DNA from: Castor canadensis
Taxonomy: Eukaryota; Chordata; Mammalia; Rodentia; Castoridae
Reading direction: 5' to 3'
DNA length: 64,000 bases
Assembly: GCF_047511655.1 (NCBI RefSeq)
Contig: NC_133387.1
Location: forward strand, 19,338,353 to 19,402,352
Shown here: positions 33,741 to 43,269 of the stretch, one piece after another
Position numbering within the stretch: position 1 is the first letter of the stretch
Layout: every line of letters begins with the position of its first letter
Position numbers and translations under genes: made by a program
Notes under the pieces: generated by a model
The model's database searches: none
What the model was told of the DNA's origin: nothing
The model's input: the letters and a program-made list of their open reading frames with translations, nothing else

Positions 33741-33884
33741 TTTTAAAGAGATAATTGATGTCTAAAGTAAAAATATAAGTGTGATATTGTGGAATACATT
33801 TCTGGTTTTGGTCCAGTTTCCTGGCATCCAACTCCTAAAATCCTGTAATCTTCAAAGTGACAAGTGTCTTTTTGTATACTAATT

Positions 33885-34268
33885 AGTTGACATTAAGATT
33901 TCTGGAAGGTGGTAACCGGGAGAGGACATGGAGTCTCTGCATCCCATTCCCCAGTTCTCACTCTATGCATCTCTCCATCTGTATCCTTTGTAATATCCTT
34001 TATAATAAATTGGCAAATGTAAGGAAATGTTTCCTTAGGTTCCGTGAGACACGCTAGGAAACTAATCAAACCCAAGAAAGGAATCATGGGACCCTAATTT
34101 ATAGTCTGTATGTGGGGCTTGTGATTCACATCTGAAGTCCAGGGGCAGCTATGTGGGACTGATCCTGAAACTGGGATCTGGCACCACCTCCATGTGCAAC
34201 TGAAGTGAATTAGAGGACACTTAGCCGGTGTCTCCTACTGAAGGACTACTTGCTTGGTGGGAAAGAGA
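33885..34268 (+). mobile_element. ERV LTR
   Basis: atcccattccccagttctca, a Pol II poly(A)-like tttataataaattgg, gtgagacacgctaggaaact, gaatcatgggaccctaattt and tgcttggtggg follow the order of a common mammalian ERV LTR/U5. Family not named. Confidence 0.6.
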
Positions 34269-34439
34269 AAGAAACCTGCACATATCTAAGGTCACAGAAA
34301 TTTAGGGTTGTGAGAGTAAAGGAGAAATGGAGTAACAATGTATTGGAGACTTGTAACTTAGGGAAAGGAAAATATATGACAAAAATAGCACAAAGAATGT
34401 GCGAAAGCAATTGAAAAAATATTGTTGTAAGATTTTGCT

Positions 34440-34513
34440 ATTGTTGCAGTGCTAGGAATTGAACCTACAGCTGCCATGTATATTAAGCACACACTACTAC
34501 TGAGCTAAGATGC
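34440..34513 (-). repeat. ID SINE, minus strand, diverged
   Basis: gcagtgctaggaattgaacc and ctactactgagctaag. Confidence 0.7.
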
Positions 34514-34569
34514 TTATTCTATCTGTGAAATGCAATATTATTTAAGACAGACTGTGATGAATTAAAGAT

Positions 34570-34818
34570 GTTAAAGATGTAAACCCCTGGCCTCACACCA
34601 AAATAAAAAGCGTAACTCTAATAAGCCAATGGAAAATAAAATATATTCAATACAAAAGAAAGCAGGAAAAGTAGACAAAAAATGATTTGACAAGTAGAAA
34701 ACTAGCAATAGACAGTTGAAATCTAACTATATCAATACTTATACTAAATGTAAATGGCTTAAACAGAAAATTAAAAGATAGTATTAATCAGACTGGATTA
34801 CAAAGTAAGATCCAATAT
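34570..34818 (+). mobile_element. Ancient L1 fragment (ORF2 start)
   Basis: actaaatgtaaatggcttaa, attaaaagatagtattaatc, agactggattacaaagtaag and atatgctgtctataa correspond to the first part of L1 ORF2, with stops. Confidence 0.65.
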
Positions 34819-35216
34819 ATGCTGTCTATAATATGTGCTCTGTCCCTTAAGCCTGGGCCCCAGAATGAACACACATGTCTTTTTCTCTTTTCTCTTTGTA
34901 GGGAATCATGGTGCATCTTGAATCAATGAATCAAGGTTTTTCATCAGTTCTGGGAAACTCTCAGTCATTATCCCCAAATATTGCCCCAACTCCATTTTTC
35001 TGGTTTCCTTCAGGTGTACTAATTATACTGGACTATTTCACTGCATACTATAGATCTCTTGTTCTGCTTTGTATTTTACTTCATTTTGTCTGTTTTGAGT
35101 GTCACTGTGGATAAATTTTCTACCATGTAGTTCACTAGTTTTCTTTTTAGTGCTGCCTAATCTGTGAAATCTATATACTGAGTTCATAATTTGTTGATTG
35201 TAAGTTTTAAAATTTC

Positions 35217-35362
35217 TTTTTTTTGTTTTTTGGTGGGACTAGGGTTTGAACTCAGGTCTTCGTGCTTGCAAAACACATGGTTGGAGGATCCAACCACAAT
35301 CTTCCTGATCGTAGCCTCCCAAGCTAGGATTACAGATGTGAGCCACTTGTACCCAGCTTATC
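35217..35362 (-). repeat. B1-ID composite SINE, minus strand, deleted
   Basis: ID-like complement (actagggtttgaactcaggt) passes directly to B1 complement (gatcgtagcctcccaagcta); the middle is missing. Confidence 0.8.
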
Positions 35363-35427
35363 CTAGCTTTTAAATTATACTTAGAAGTAATTTTAAAAAT
35401 AAAATGTCTAAGAAATGATAAATTGTA

Positions 35428-35454
35428 ATTCTCTTGACATGAAGTCAAGAGAAT
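35428..35454. other. Perfect inverted repeat, 11-base arms
   Basis: attctcttgac, 5-base loop atgaa, gtcaagagaat. No T-run terminator context and no recognised family. Confidence 0.9.
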
Positions 35455-35655
35455 GCAAATGAGACCCCAACAAAACAAAAACAGACAACAGAAAAAAGAG
35501 ACACTTAGAATTATCAGAGAAAGGTTATAAAGTTGTTACATTTCTTCTTTTCATGTAGCAAAAGAAAAGGTGAAATTTAAAATTTGTACAAAGAACTAAA
35601 AATTATTAAAAGTGACATAATAGGGTTGGAAAAGGTCCAACTAGAAATTTAAAAA

Positions 35656-35750
35656 TGGGCTGGAGGTGTGGCTCACGTGGTAGACTGACTGCTTTGAAAG
35701 TGCAAAGCCCTAAGTTCAAACCTCAGTCCCCCACTCCAAGAAAAGGCTAG
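35656..35750 (+). repeat. ID-like SINE
   Basis: ggctggaggtgtggctcacg, tgctttgaaagtgcaaagcc (the gcaaagc subfamily). Confidence 0.88.
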
Positions 35751-35896
35751 GATAACTCCAGAAAAATTTTGTTTCCTTCTACCAAGTAACTGATGGTGTT
35801 AGGAGTAGTCCGAGGGCAAGGCTGGATCACCTACTTAACCCACTGGAATTGAATCTCTGTTACTACTCCTACTTTCTTAAGTAAGGAATCTCATTT

Positions 35897-35993
35897 GCTG
35901 GGGGCATGGCTCAAGTGGTAGAGCACCTACCTTGTAAACATTAGGCCCTGAGTTCAAACATGAGTACTGCCAGAAGAAAAACAAAAACAAAAA
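35897..35993 (+). repeat. ID-like SINE
   Basis: gctgggggcatggctcaagt and gccctgagttcaaac; tail of aaaac units. Confidence 0.9.
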
Positions 35994-36474
35994 CCTTTGA
36001 ACTTTAGTAGGGCAGTTCAGGATGCCAGTGAAAGACAGAAAGTTTCCACCTCTAGCATGTTTTGATTACAACCTCCCTTCCTTTAGGCTTAGGGGTCTAT
36101 GATATGCCACTCCACTTTTTAGCTATACTCCTCTCAGATTAGCAAATGGCCCACGGGGAAAAGAAGTAGTTCTCTGCATATATAATAAGGAGGGAGAATC
36201 TTGGTTTCTGACATCAGGACTCTTTAAGTCTGACCATTGGTCAAAGGCAGCCTTGTCTCTCAAATGCCTTTTTTGAGAGATCAAATGCCCTTTGGACAGA
36301 AATGGCTTTAATTCACCACTTTAAGTTCCAACTTATGTTCTCAATGATTTTCAGTGAATGCTTCTCATATTGATTCGACCTTTTAGTTGTCGTTAGTGAA
36401 AGGATAAAAGGACTTATATTTAATGAGCCCCCGGAAGCCATAAAGTAGACATAGTGGTCCTTTATACTCACTTT

Positions 36475-36925
36475 CCCTCCATCATTATTGTGATAGATTA
36501 TATTTAGCTAATATTTACACACTTCCTCCAACATTTATGAGAGGATTCTAATTCTCAGCTTTTTTGATGTTGAACTTGGTCATGTGACATGCTTCCATTA
36601 CTGAGCTGTTGCCAAATGTGGTGCAAAGGGAGGCTCAACATGTGCTTGCATATTTGGGCTTGCCCTGCTGCATCTCTGCCATCAACAAGAGAACAGCTTT
36701 CCTTATTGGAAGTGGTTGCCCCTTCACACACATGAAAGCAATCCTGAACCTAATCTACAAAGAGGTGCCAATCTCAGCTGGACTTGCAGCTTGAAGCAGT
36801 CACCCCATGGGCCCAGCTTAAATTCATTGACCTCCAAGAGACCTGCGTTTGCATGAGAGAATAAATGACTATTGTTTTAAGCAACAGCATCTGGGGTATA
36901 GTTTGTTACACAGCACTTTTGTGGT
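36475..36925 (+). mobile_element. MLT1-type MaLR LTR
   Basis: gttgaacttggtcatgtgac, atgaaagcaatcctgaacc, then the diagnostic 3' end attgttttaagcaacagcat and ggtatagtttgttacacagc. Confidence 0.75.
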
Positions 36926-37032
36926 AATTGCTAACTATACAAGCAGGTTAGCAAAAAGCTGGCTTGAAGGAGAAAAGGCTGTTATCTGGATATGAACTCC
37001 AGAAGCTTCTCTCCGATTCCCCCTGCCCCTCT

Positions 37033-37114
37033 CTTACAGCACTGGGGATTGAACTCAGGGACTTGGAGTTTGCTAGGCAAGTGCTGTACCACTTGAGCCA
37101 CACCCCCAACCCAA
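37033..37114 (-). repeat. ID-like SINE, minus strand
   Basis: agcactggggattgaactca and gtaccacttgagccacaccc. Confidence 0.9.
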
Positions 37115-37221
37115 AGTCTTTTTTTCTAACATCAGTTCCTCAGCCAGGAAGTTCTCATTCTTACATAATTGCCTAGATACTCCCTATTTACCTCTCTGTA
37201 GGTAGTTAAAACAGCACCACA

Positions 37222-37314
37222 GAGGAGACCGAAGTGTATAGCTCAATGCTAGTAACCTGCCTGGCATGCTGGACAGGCTGGGTTCCATCCCTACTGCCAT
37301 AAAAAAAAAAAAAT
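37222..37314 (+). repeat. ID SINE
   Basis: gaagtgtatagctcaatgct and gggttccatccctactgcc, with an A13 tail. Confidence 0.8.
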
Positions 37315-37479
37315 CACGGGAAAGAGGCCCATCATGTGGAGTCTCCCTGCCCCCATAGCACAACATTTAGTTCTGCCTGCTTTTGAACTTGATTTAAAAT
37401 ATTCCACTGTTAGCTATTCATCTGTGACTTTCTTCTTTTACCCTATATTTTGTTTTTGAAACTCATTCTTTGAAAATGA

Positions 37480-37722
37480 AGTTGTAGTTCATTCATTATT
37501 TTGCTGGATAGTATTACACTGTGTTAAACTACTGCAATTTATTTATCCATTCTAACATTGATTAGCATTTTGGGCTTCTGTTATTATAACAAGTGCTGCC
37601 ATTGAGGCTCCTGGCATACCTGTGAAAGGTTCACAGACAGACAGACACACAGAGTGGAGCTGTTTGGTTGTAGGTTATATATTAATGGGACACTTGTATT
37701 CCCACTTGTTCACTTGTATAAG
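37480..37722 (-). mobile_element. Ancient L1 3' fragment, minus strand
   Basis: tttgctggatagtattacac, tttatttatccattctaaca and ggagctgtttggttgtaggt match the complement of an old L1 end. Confidence 0.6.
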
Positions 37723-38125
37723 TAATTAAAAAAAATCAAACTGACAAACTATATCCTGTTTAGGTAAGATTTTATTGGAACCAGGGCTGGGATTGGGGGA
37801 GCGAATTGAGGTAGCATTGTGTAAATTCAGGGTTGGATCTTGTCTTTATTGTAAATTTTAATATTTTGTTCACCATGGGGTTGACTCAGATTTTAAAAAA
37901 TGTTTTTAGCACAATATTATTTATCTTGATAGCTAAATTTTATAGTGTTCACTTAAATTTTTTGCCCAAGGCAAATGCCTCAGTCACCTTCACCTAGTCC
38001 TGCCCTGGTCCAAGCCATACCTTAATTCCAGGCTGTACTTCTGCAGTAGCTTCTTAACTAGTCTCTCCACTTCTACATTTGCAATCCGTCCCAAATCCGT
38101 TCTCGACATGGTAGCCACAGTGATT

Positions 38126-38478
38126 TTTTTTTTTTCTAATTTGATGGTACTGGGGTTTGAACTCAGGGCTTTGCAATTGCTAGGCAGGCACTCTATCACT
38201 TGAGCTACCAGGCCCCCCCTCTCCACAACACTTCTTTGCTTTAGTTATTTTTTAATAGGTCTCTCATTTATTTATGTTTGGGTGGCCCTGGACCATGATC
38301 TTCCTATTTAAGCTTTGAGCATAGCTGGGATGACAAGTGTGTACTCCCATACTCAGCTTTTTATTGGTTGAGATGGGATCTTCGAACTTCTTGCCTGGGC
38401 TGGCCTCAAACCATGATCCTCCTGATCTCTACCTCCTGGGTAGCTAGGATTATAGGTATAAACTAGCACACCTCACCA
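38126..38478 (-). repeat. Trimeric B1-B1-ID SINE, minus strand
   Basis: On the plus strand: ID-like complement with T tail (tactggggtttgaactcagg), then two B1 complements (tagctgggatgacaagtg and tagctaggattataggtat). Same unit order as the plus-strand trimers once reversed. Confidence 0.88.
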
Positions 38479-38667
38479 TGGTCTTGGCACAGGCCATTTT
38501 TAAAACAGATACTCTCTTCTAAGCTTTTAAATTCCAGATTGAGTCACTTGAGATTGGAAAGGCTATAGTAATCCATTCCAGATATTTCTTTATTTTGTTC
38601 TTTTTCCTTCCTAATACTTTGACAAGATGTAAATAATCTGCTGATTATTTGTTTACTTTCCATCTGT

Positions 38668-38787
38668 CTGTCTTCCCTTCAAACAATTTTTTTTTGTGGC
38701 AGTACTAGGGTTTGAACTCAGGGCCTCACACTTGCTAGGCAGGCACTCTACCACTTGAGCCACCCCACCAGCTGTCTTCCCTTTCAA
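38668..38787 (-). repeat. ID-like SINE, minus strand, with TSD
   Basis: Well-kept unit (tttgaactcagggcctcaca, actctaccacttgagccacc) between ctgtcttcccttcaa (38668-38682) and ctgtcttccctttcaa (38772-38787), a duplication with one added base. Confidence 0.93.
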
Positions 38788-38937
38788 GCCCTAAGATCTT
38801 TCAGAGAGCTGAGCACTTTGCTTACTACCATATACCCAACATTTAGCACTTAAATATTCACTGACTGATTAAAACTAAAAAACAAAAATAACAATAAAAC
38901 CTAAAGTTAATGTGGTTTTGGGATAAAAAGACCTGAA

Positions 38938-38969
38938 AAATACTAATGCCTAAAGTGGCATTAGTATTT
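38938..38969. other. Perfect inverted repeat, 13-base arms
   Basis: aaatactaatgcc at 38938-38950, loop taaagt, ggcattagtattt at 38957-38969. Confidence 0.9.
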
Positions 38970-39267
38970 ACTAACATTAAAGCAATCTGACAATAAGAAG
39001 AGTCATGAAAGAGACCATTTACATCTGAGACTATACTCCAACAGTACAATTTGAAAATTTTACTTGTTTACATGTACATATAGTAATAATTTATAAAGGT
39101 GAAAAATGTGAAACCCAGTGGTCACCTGTAAACCCTCCCATTTTTGTTCTCCTCCAGCCTAGATGGTCTCAACTATGTGTCATTTCTATGGCAGAGCCCA
39201 AACAGATGAGCATTATGAGAGAAAAATCACCAACTTGGGAAGAATACGGTCATCATGACTTTTATTT

Positions 39268-39352
39268 ATTTATTTTTTGGTGCTGGAGATCGAACCCAGG
39301 ACCTCACACATGCTAAGTCCACGTTGACCATTGAGTGACTCCCCCACCCCAC
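39268..39352 (-). repeat. ID SINE, minus strand
   Basis: ttggtgctggagatcgaacc, caggacctcacacatgctaa. Confidence 0.85.
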
Positions 39353-39509
39353 CATGATTTTTAAGTTTATCAATCTCAAATGGGCAACCGTTATTCTCTT
39401 GAAATCCTGCTGTCTTTTGGGTGAAGTTGTCTTTTTACTTTTTATGGATGTTATTTATGTTATTTATTTCAGTATTCACCATTCTCTTTAACCAAAGGAG
39501 TCATCGTTT

Positions 39510-39624
39510 ACAAGGCCATTAAATTTTTTTTTTTTTGTGGTACTGAGGTTTGAACTCAGGGCCTCACGCTTGCTAGGCAGGTGCTCTACCACTTGAGCCG
39601 CTCTGCCAGCCCTACGAGGCCATT
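39510..39624 (-). repeat. ID-like SINE, minus strand, with TSD
   Basis: Near-consensus unit flanked by acaaggccatt (39510-39520) and acgaggccatt (39614-39624). The second copy gained a CpG. Confidence 0.93.
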
Positions 39625-39857
39625 TGAACCAGAAAATCTGAATCATTCACAAGAACTCCTTCATATCCAGTTCATCATCAAGTCCTATTATTTTAATCTA
39701 AATAATATATATTGAAATATTTTCTTAATTGTTCTGTTTCATTCTTATCTTTTCCCATTCTATTCTCTACAGAGTGATTGTTTTAAAAAAATGTATAAAA
39801 CTAATTCATACACATAACAATAAATGAAAACAGCAATTTATAAAGAAAGTTATGGAT

Positions 39858-39968
39858 AGGGATGGTGGTGTATAACTGTAATCCTAGCACTTGGGAGTCA
39901 GAGGCAGGAGGATCATGAATTCTAGACCAGCCTGGGCTATATAGGGAGACTGTCTCAAAACACAACAA
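39858..39968 (+). repeat. B1 SINE
   Basis: tgtataactgtaatcctagc and tctagaccagcctgggctat. Confidence 0.88.
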
Positions 39969-40022
39969 AGCACAAAACAAGTTATATTCTCCCTCTTCTC
40001 CCTTTCCTTCTTTCTTTCCCTC

Positions 40023-40117
40023 CTTTTTTTTTTTTTTTTTTTGGTGGTGGTACTGGGGTTTAGCTTCAAGGACTCCTAGCAAGGTCTCTGCCACTTGAGC
40101 CATGCACCCAGTCCTCT
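40023..40117 (-). repeat. ID-like SINE, minus strand
   Basis: T20-type tract then ggtactggggtttagcttca and tgccacttgagccatgcacc. It sits head-on to the B1 at 39858. Confidence 0.88.
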
Positions 40118-40215
40118 CCACTCCTTTTCAATCACAATTCTCCCAGGAAATTAACCACACATTAAAATTCAAGGTATATGAATCCTTCTATTCTTTTCTC
40201 TGTGATTATACATAA

Positions 40216-40254
40216 ATGTATCCATGTGTTTTGAGAATTATTACATGGATACAT
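40216..40254. other. Perfect inverted repeat, 12-base arms
   Basis: atgtatccatgt at 40216-40227 and acatggatacat at 40243-40254, 15-base spacer. Confidence 0.9.
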
Positions 40255-40410
40255 CTATATGAAATCATGCAAATACTAAAATACATAAATATATAAAAAT
40301 TAGTAGTAAAAAGAGCACTGGCCTGAGAGGATAATGACTAGTTGGTGACTTAAGATCTGTCACTTCCTTCCTGTCAGTCTCCATCAATGAAATAGTTCTC
40401 AGTATAGAAG

Positions 40411-40433
40411 TGGCATTGCCCCCTAGCGTTGGA
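40411..40433 (-). promoter_or_regulatory. Candidate CTCF core motif
   Basis: The minus strand reads CGCTAGGGGGCAATG, matching most of the CTCF core (C-T-A-G-G-G-G-G-C). The CCA just before it is not conserved. It lies 2.1 kb upstream of the rightward promoter. Confidence 0.35.
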
Positions 40434-40439
40434 CACTCT

Positions 40440-41530
40440 GGAGAGTACTGCTGGCCTTTTGAGTATAGGGTCCAGATGTGCTAGGTTTCCTGCAAAATGT
40501 GATCCTGTTCCTAAGGATAAAAACCTGTTTTGTGTCCCTCATGACTTTTAAATGTCCCTTCATAGGTGAAAAAGCTGTTCATAATTATCTGAACCTAAAA
40601 TGTAATTTGTTTTACACATGAGCACAAAGTTGTTTTTTGTTTTTAATTTTAACAGTGAATGTTTTAGGAATGCATCTATAGTACACATTGAGGAAAGCTC
40701 AGTGTTGTCCACCACAGGTGGCCAAAACACCACACCTGTGTCAGTTGGTATTTATAGCTTACACATTCATGGTGATTTTGTTCATAAGTGCTAGCAAATT
40801 ATGAATTCATTATATTTTCTAGAAGTCATGTCTGAGCAATTATATATTGAAACAAGTAATTTTATTATAAATTACTTTCTATATTATAGGGCAGTATTTT
40901 GATTTAAATCAAAATCATGGATATATGTTGGCTATGTTATCTACGAATTTTATTTTAGGCAAATAATATTTTAAAAAGGCATACTGGGTAAGCTAAGGTT
41001 AGCACTGGATTAGGTAATGTTTACAATGCCTTCCACTTCTCATTGTGAACAGCTCTTACCAGTTCTAATCTTCAATGAAAATAAAACAAAATTACCAAAT
41101 ATATGACAAAAATCAATATATTTAAAAACGCATGCCACATATACTGAATAATTAAGCTTTTAGTTATCTAAAGGTGAATCCAAATGATTTGCTAGGTAAC
41201 CATTTCATGATTCTATAATTCCAAATCTATGGTAAAATGTGAGTTTATTACATATTTTAATTCTTCACCAAAAAAAGTTGTCACTAGACTTGATAGCGAA
41301 GAAACCGAAACACAGAAAACTAATTTAATTTTAAAAAAGAATGAAATGAGGGCTTCACCCTGTGAGATTAGATCCATAAAGTTAAAATTACAACCTCTTT
41401 CCTTACTCCTCTTCCCTGTTTTAAAATTTTCCTTATCAGTTATATTATACTTTGCATTTTAATCACGTACCCACACACGAATGGACAGAGGATTTTGTGT
41501 TTTGCTCACCGTAGTGTTCGTATAGAAAGA
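40440..41530. other. AT-rich intergenic sequence, no gene seen
   Basis: About 1.1 kb with no recognisable SINE, LTR or exon. Confidence 0.5.
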
Positions 41531-41534
41531 ACAA

Positions 41535-41592
41535 TGGCAGAGGGCACCGAGGTGCTCAATGACTATTTGTTGCACGAATGACTGAAGAATAC
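41535..41592 (+). repeat. MIR 3' tail
   Basis: gaggtgctcaatgactattt then gttgcacgaatgactga, the MIR/L2-type tail, kept inside a CpG-rising promoter flank. Confidence 0.6.
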
Positions 41593-42310
41593 ACGCAACA
41601 AGCAAAACCGTCTGCTTCGAGCGCCACTTCCACCAGAGTTCTAGGATGTAACCGCAAGGAGCAGGAAATTGACTGATTTTTGCGACTGGGGAGTCCTTGG
41701 TGCTGGGACGGGCTGCGGCTTCATTCTGTTCTTTGGGATGTGTTGATGTGGCGGAAGGAGTCTGTGAACTTGACGCACGCAGCTGTGCAGGCAGGACTTT
41801 GAACCCACAAGTTTGTACTGAAGCCCGCAAACCGTTCCCAAATTCACATCAGAAACACATGCTATTTAAGTGCACGAGTCTTCAGTTCTCTTGTGCAATG
41901 CGCACATGACAATTGAGGATATTTCTTCTCCGGCGATTTTACGGTAAGGATGAGATCAAGGGTGGTGGTTCCACAATGCGCAAAGGCAGGAAGACGAGTC
42001 CACGCCGACTTTTCCCAAACAGACGCCAAACCAGTATCAAATCTGTACTCAAGATCAAATCCCGCGCTCTTCCTATCCCTAACCTGCCTCCACCTCCACC
42101 CCGCCCCCTTTAGGTACCTATCTATAGTGGGCGGGGCAGAGAGACGTTCTTAGTTCCCTTCACGGCTCCCCCCACCCCTAAGCTCGCGCTGAGTTTTGGT
42201 TTCCCACACCTCAGCAAACACTAACGAAAACAGCAGATCAAATGACATTGGAGCGGCACACGCGGGCAGAGAAGGAAGCAAAACACGAAGAAAGGCGGCG
42301 GTCCAGTAGC

Positions 42311-42316
42311 CACGTG
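42311..42316. promoter_or_regulatory. E-box CACGTG
   Basis: Palindromic USF/MYC-type E-box in the sequence gccacgtgag, about 225 bases upstream of the likely start site. Confidence 0.45.
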
Positions 42317-42389
42317 AGAGAGGGCACTCCCGGCCGCCCTCGTTAGGACTTCAACTCCCGGCCTGCCCCTGGGCGGTTACCCTGCGAGG

Positions 42390-42403
42390 ACTACAAGTCC
42401 CAG
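42390..42403 (+). promoter_or_regulatory. ZNF143/STAF-type motif
   Basis: ACTACAAGTCCCAG; a weaker half-match, ACTTCAACTCCCGG, lies 40 bases upstream (42349-42362). The core is identical to that at 5751-5767 in the other promoter. Confidence 0.7.
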
Positions 42404-42491
42404 AGTGGTGCGGACGCGGCCGTCGCAACCTCCCACTCGGCCGCCCGCCGCTTGCCCCGCCCCTCCCCCGCCCCTCCCGGCCGGATCGTTG

Positions 42492-42503
42492 TGCGCCTGC
42501 GCA
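42492..42503. promoter_or_regulatory. NRF1-type palindrome
   Basis: TGCGCCTGCGCA differs by one base from the NRF1 consensus TGCGCATGCGCA. Spaced about 40 bases before the YY1-type site, a usual core-promoter layout. Confidence 0.7.
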
Positions 42504-42533
42504 CCGGAGGCCGGAGGAGTCTTACCCTAATGT

Positions 42534-42544
42534 AAGATGGTGGC
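42534..42544 (+). promoter_or_regulatory. YY1-type element
   Basis: AAGATGGTGGC, a good match to the AAGATGGCGGC element found just downstream of many TATA-less start sites. Confidence 0.6.
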
Positions 42545-42596
42545 CCGTCTGGCTGTGGAACCCACCGAAAGCCGAGAGTCTCTCTCTCAGCCGTAG
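42537..42596 (+). CDS. Possible upstream ORF, 19 codons
   Basis: Starts with the ATG inside the YY1-type element (context taagATGGtg, G at +4) and ends at TAG 42594-42596, encoding MVARLAVEPTESRESLSQP. It lies wholly in exon 1, so if the start site is upstream of 42537 every spliced transcript would carry it. It may reduce translation of the main frame, or be absent if the start site is just downstream. Confidence 0.35.
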   Translation: MVARLAVEPTESRESLSQP

Positions 42597-42851
42597 AGGT
42601 CGGACTCGCTGAAGCAGTCAGGTCCAGTTCTGAAGAGTTTTTTCCCCGACACTCGTTCAGTGGTCTTTTGTGAGGACGCTGCAGCGCGTGGAGTCGGCCA
42701 AGGGAAAAGCAAGGCAAGGCAGGCGGGTGAGTCTATGCGGGGCTGGGCTTAGGGGAAACCCGGGGCTGACCGGCTACGAGAGAGCGGAGGCTTCGCTGGG
42801 ACCGTGCAGGCCGCACCCCCCTTTCTCCCCACCCCCCGCCTCGTCCTCAAC

Positions 42852-42911
42852 CTCCTCCTCCTGGTCTCCCTCCTCCTCCTCCTCCTCCTCCTCCTCCTCC
42901 TCTTCCTCCCT
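42852..42911 (+). repeat. (CTC)n trinucleotide repeat
   Basis: About 14 CTC/CCT units with minor interruptions, about 130 bases inside intron 1 and within the CpG island. It yields Ser/Leu or Gly runs in spurious frames. Confidence 0.95.
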
Positions 42912-43170
42912 CTACGCCACAGCAGTTACCACCAGGAAAAGGGAGCGGGGCAGAAGGCGGCGCGGCGCTCGCCGACTCTCCTTGTAGAATTTCTTCAATT
43001 GGGGAGCCAGCGAGACGGCTCTGGTCTGCAGCTTGCCCCCACATTTCTACAGCGGCAGTATTCTTAGGTCTCAGTCCTCCTTTTTCCCCAGCCCCCGTTC
43101 CCCTCTCTGACGTCCTGTGCTCCTGGCCCCTGTCTCCCAAGACCGGAGCCATCACTTCCACTCCGACCCG

Positions 43171-43194
43171 TGCTGCTGCTGTTGCTGCTGCTCG
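43171..43194 (+). repeat. Short CTG repeat
   Basis: tgctgctgctgttgctgctg, seven CTG-type units with one CTGTTG interruption, in intron 1. Confidence 0.85.
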
Positions 43195-43269
43195 TTGCCC
43201 ACTCGGGCTGCTGCCGCTCCGGACGTAGTCTTTTTGCCCCCCTCAGGTGCCTGCAGTGAGTCCCCAATC

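Larger units (their letters stand above)
37985..38880 (+). mobile_element. L2 LINE 3' end, interrupted by SINEs
   Basis: ctggtccaagccatacctta, agcttcttaactagtctctc and acatggtagccacagtgat belong to L2. A trimeric SINE (38126-38478) and an ID-like SINE (38689) split it. The L2 tail appears at about 38800-38875 (ccaacatttagcacttaaat). Confidence 0.65.
42520..42726 (+). other. Candidate first exon (5' UTR) of a rightward gene
   Basis: Start inferred from the NRF1 to YY1 layout, so the 5' end is approximate. The exon ends at a strong donor GCGG|GTGAGT (GT at 42727-42728). No reading frame continues through the donor with a convincing start: the first ATG gives only a short upstream frame (42537-42596). 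The main coding start therefore probably lies in a later exon. I do not recognise the gene, and no later exon was found before 64000, implying a first intron over 21 kb. Confidence 0.6.
42170..43260. promoter_or_regulatory. CpG island promoter of a rightward gene
   Basis: Dense CpG, strongest at 42300-42560 and 42930-43230. It contains an E-box CACGTG (42311-42316), a ZNF143-type motif (42390-42403), an NRF1-type site (42492-42503) and a YY1-type site (42534-42544). There is no TATA box. This is the usual makeup of a constitutive housekeeping promoter. Confidence 0.85.

Noticed and set aside
42391..42717. 108-codon minus-strand frame over the second promoter
   Set aside because: Antisense of the CpG island and exon 1; Arg/Pro-rich from composition, with no splice or start context.
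42847..43161. Glycine-run frame (minus) and serine/leucine-run frames (plus)
   Set aside because: They are translations of the CTC repeat.
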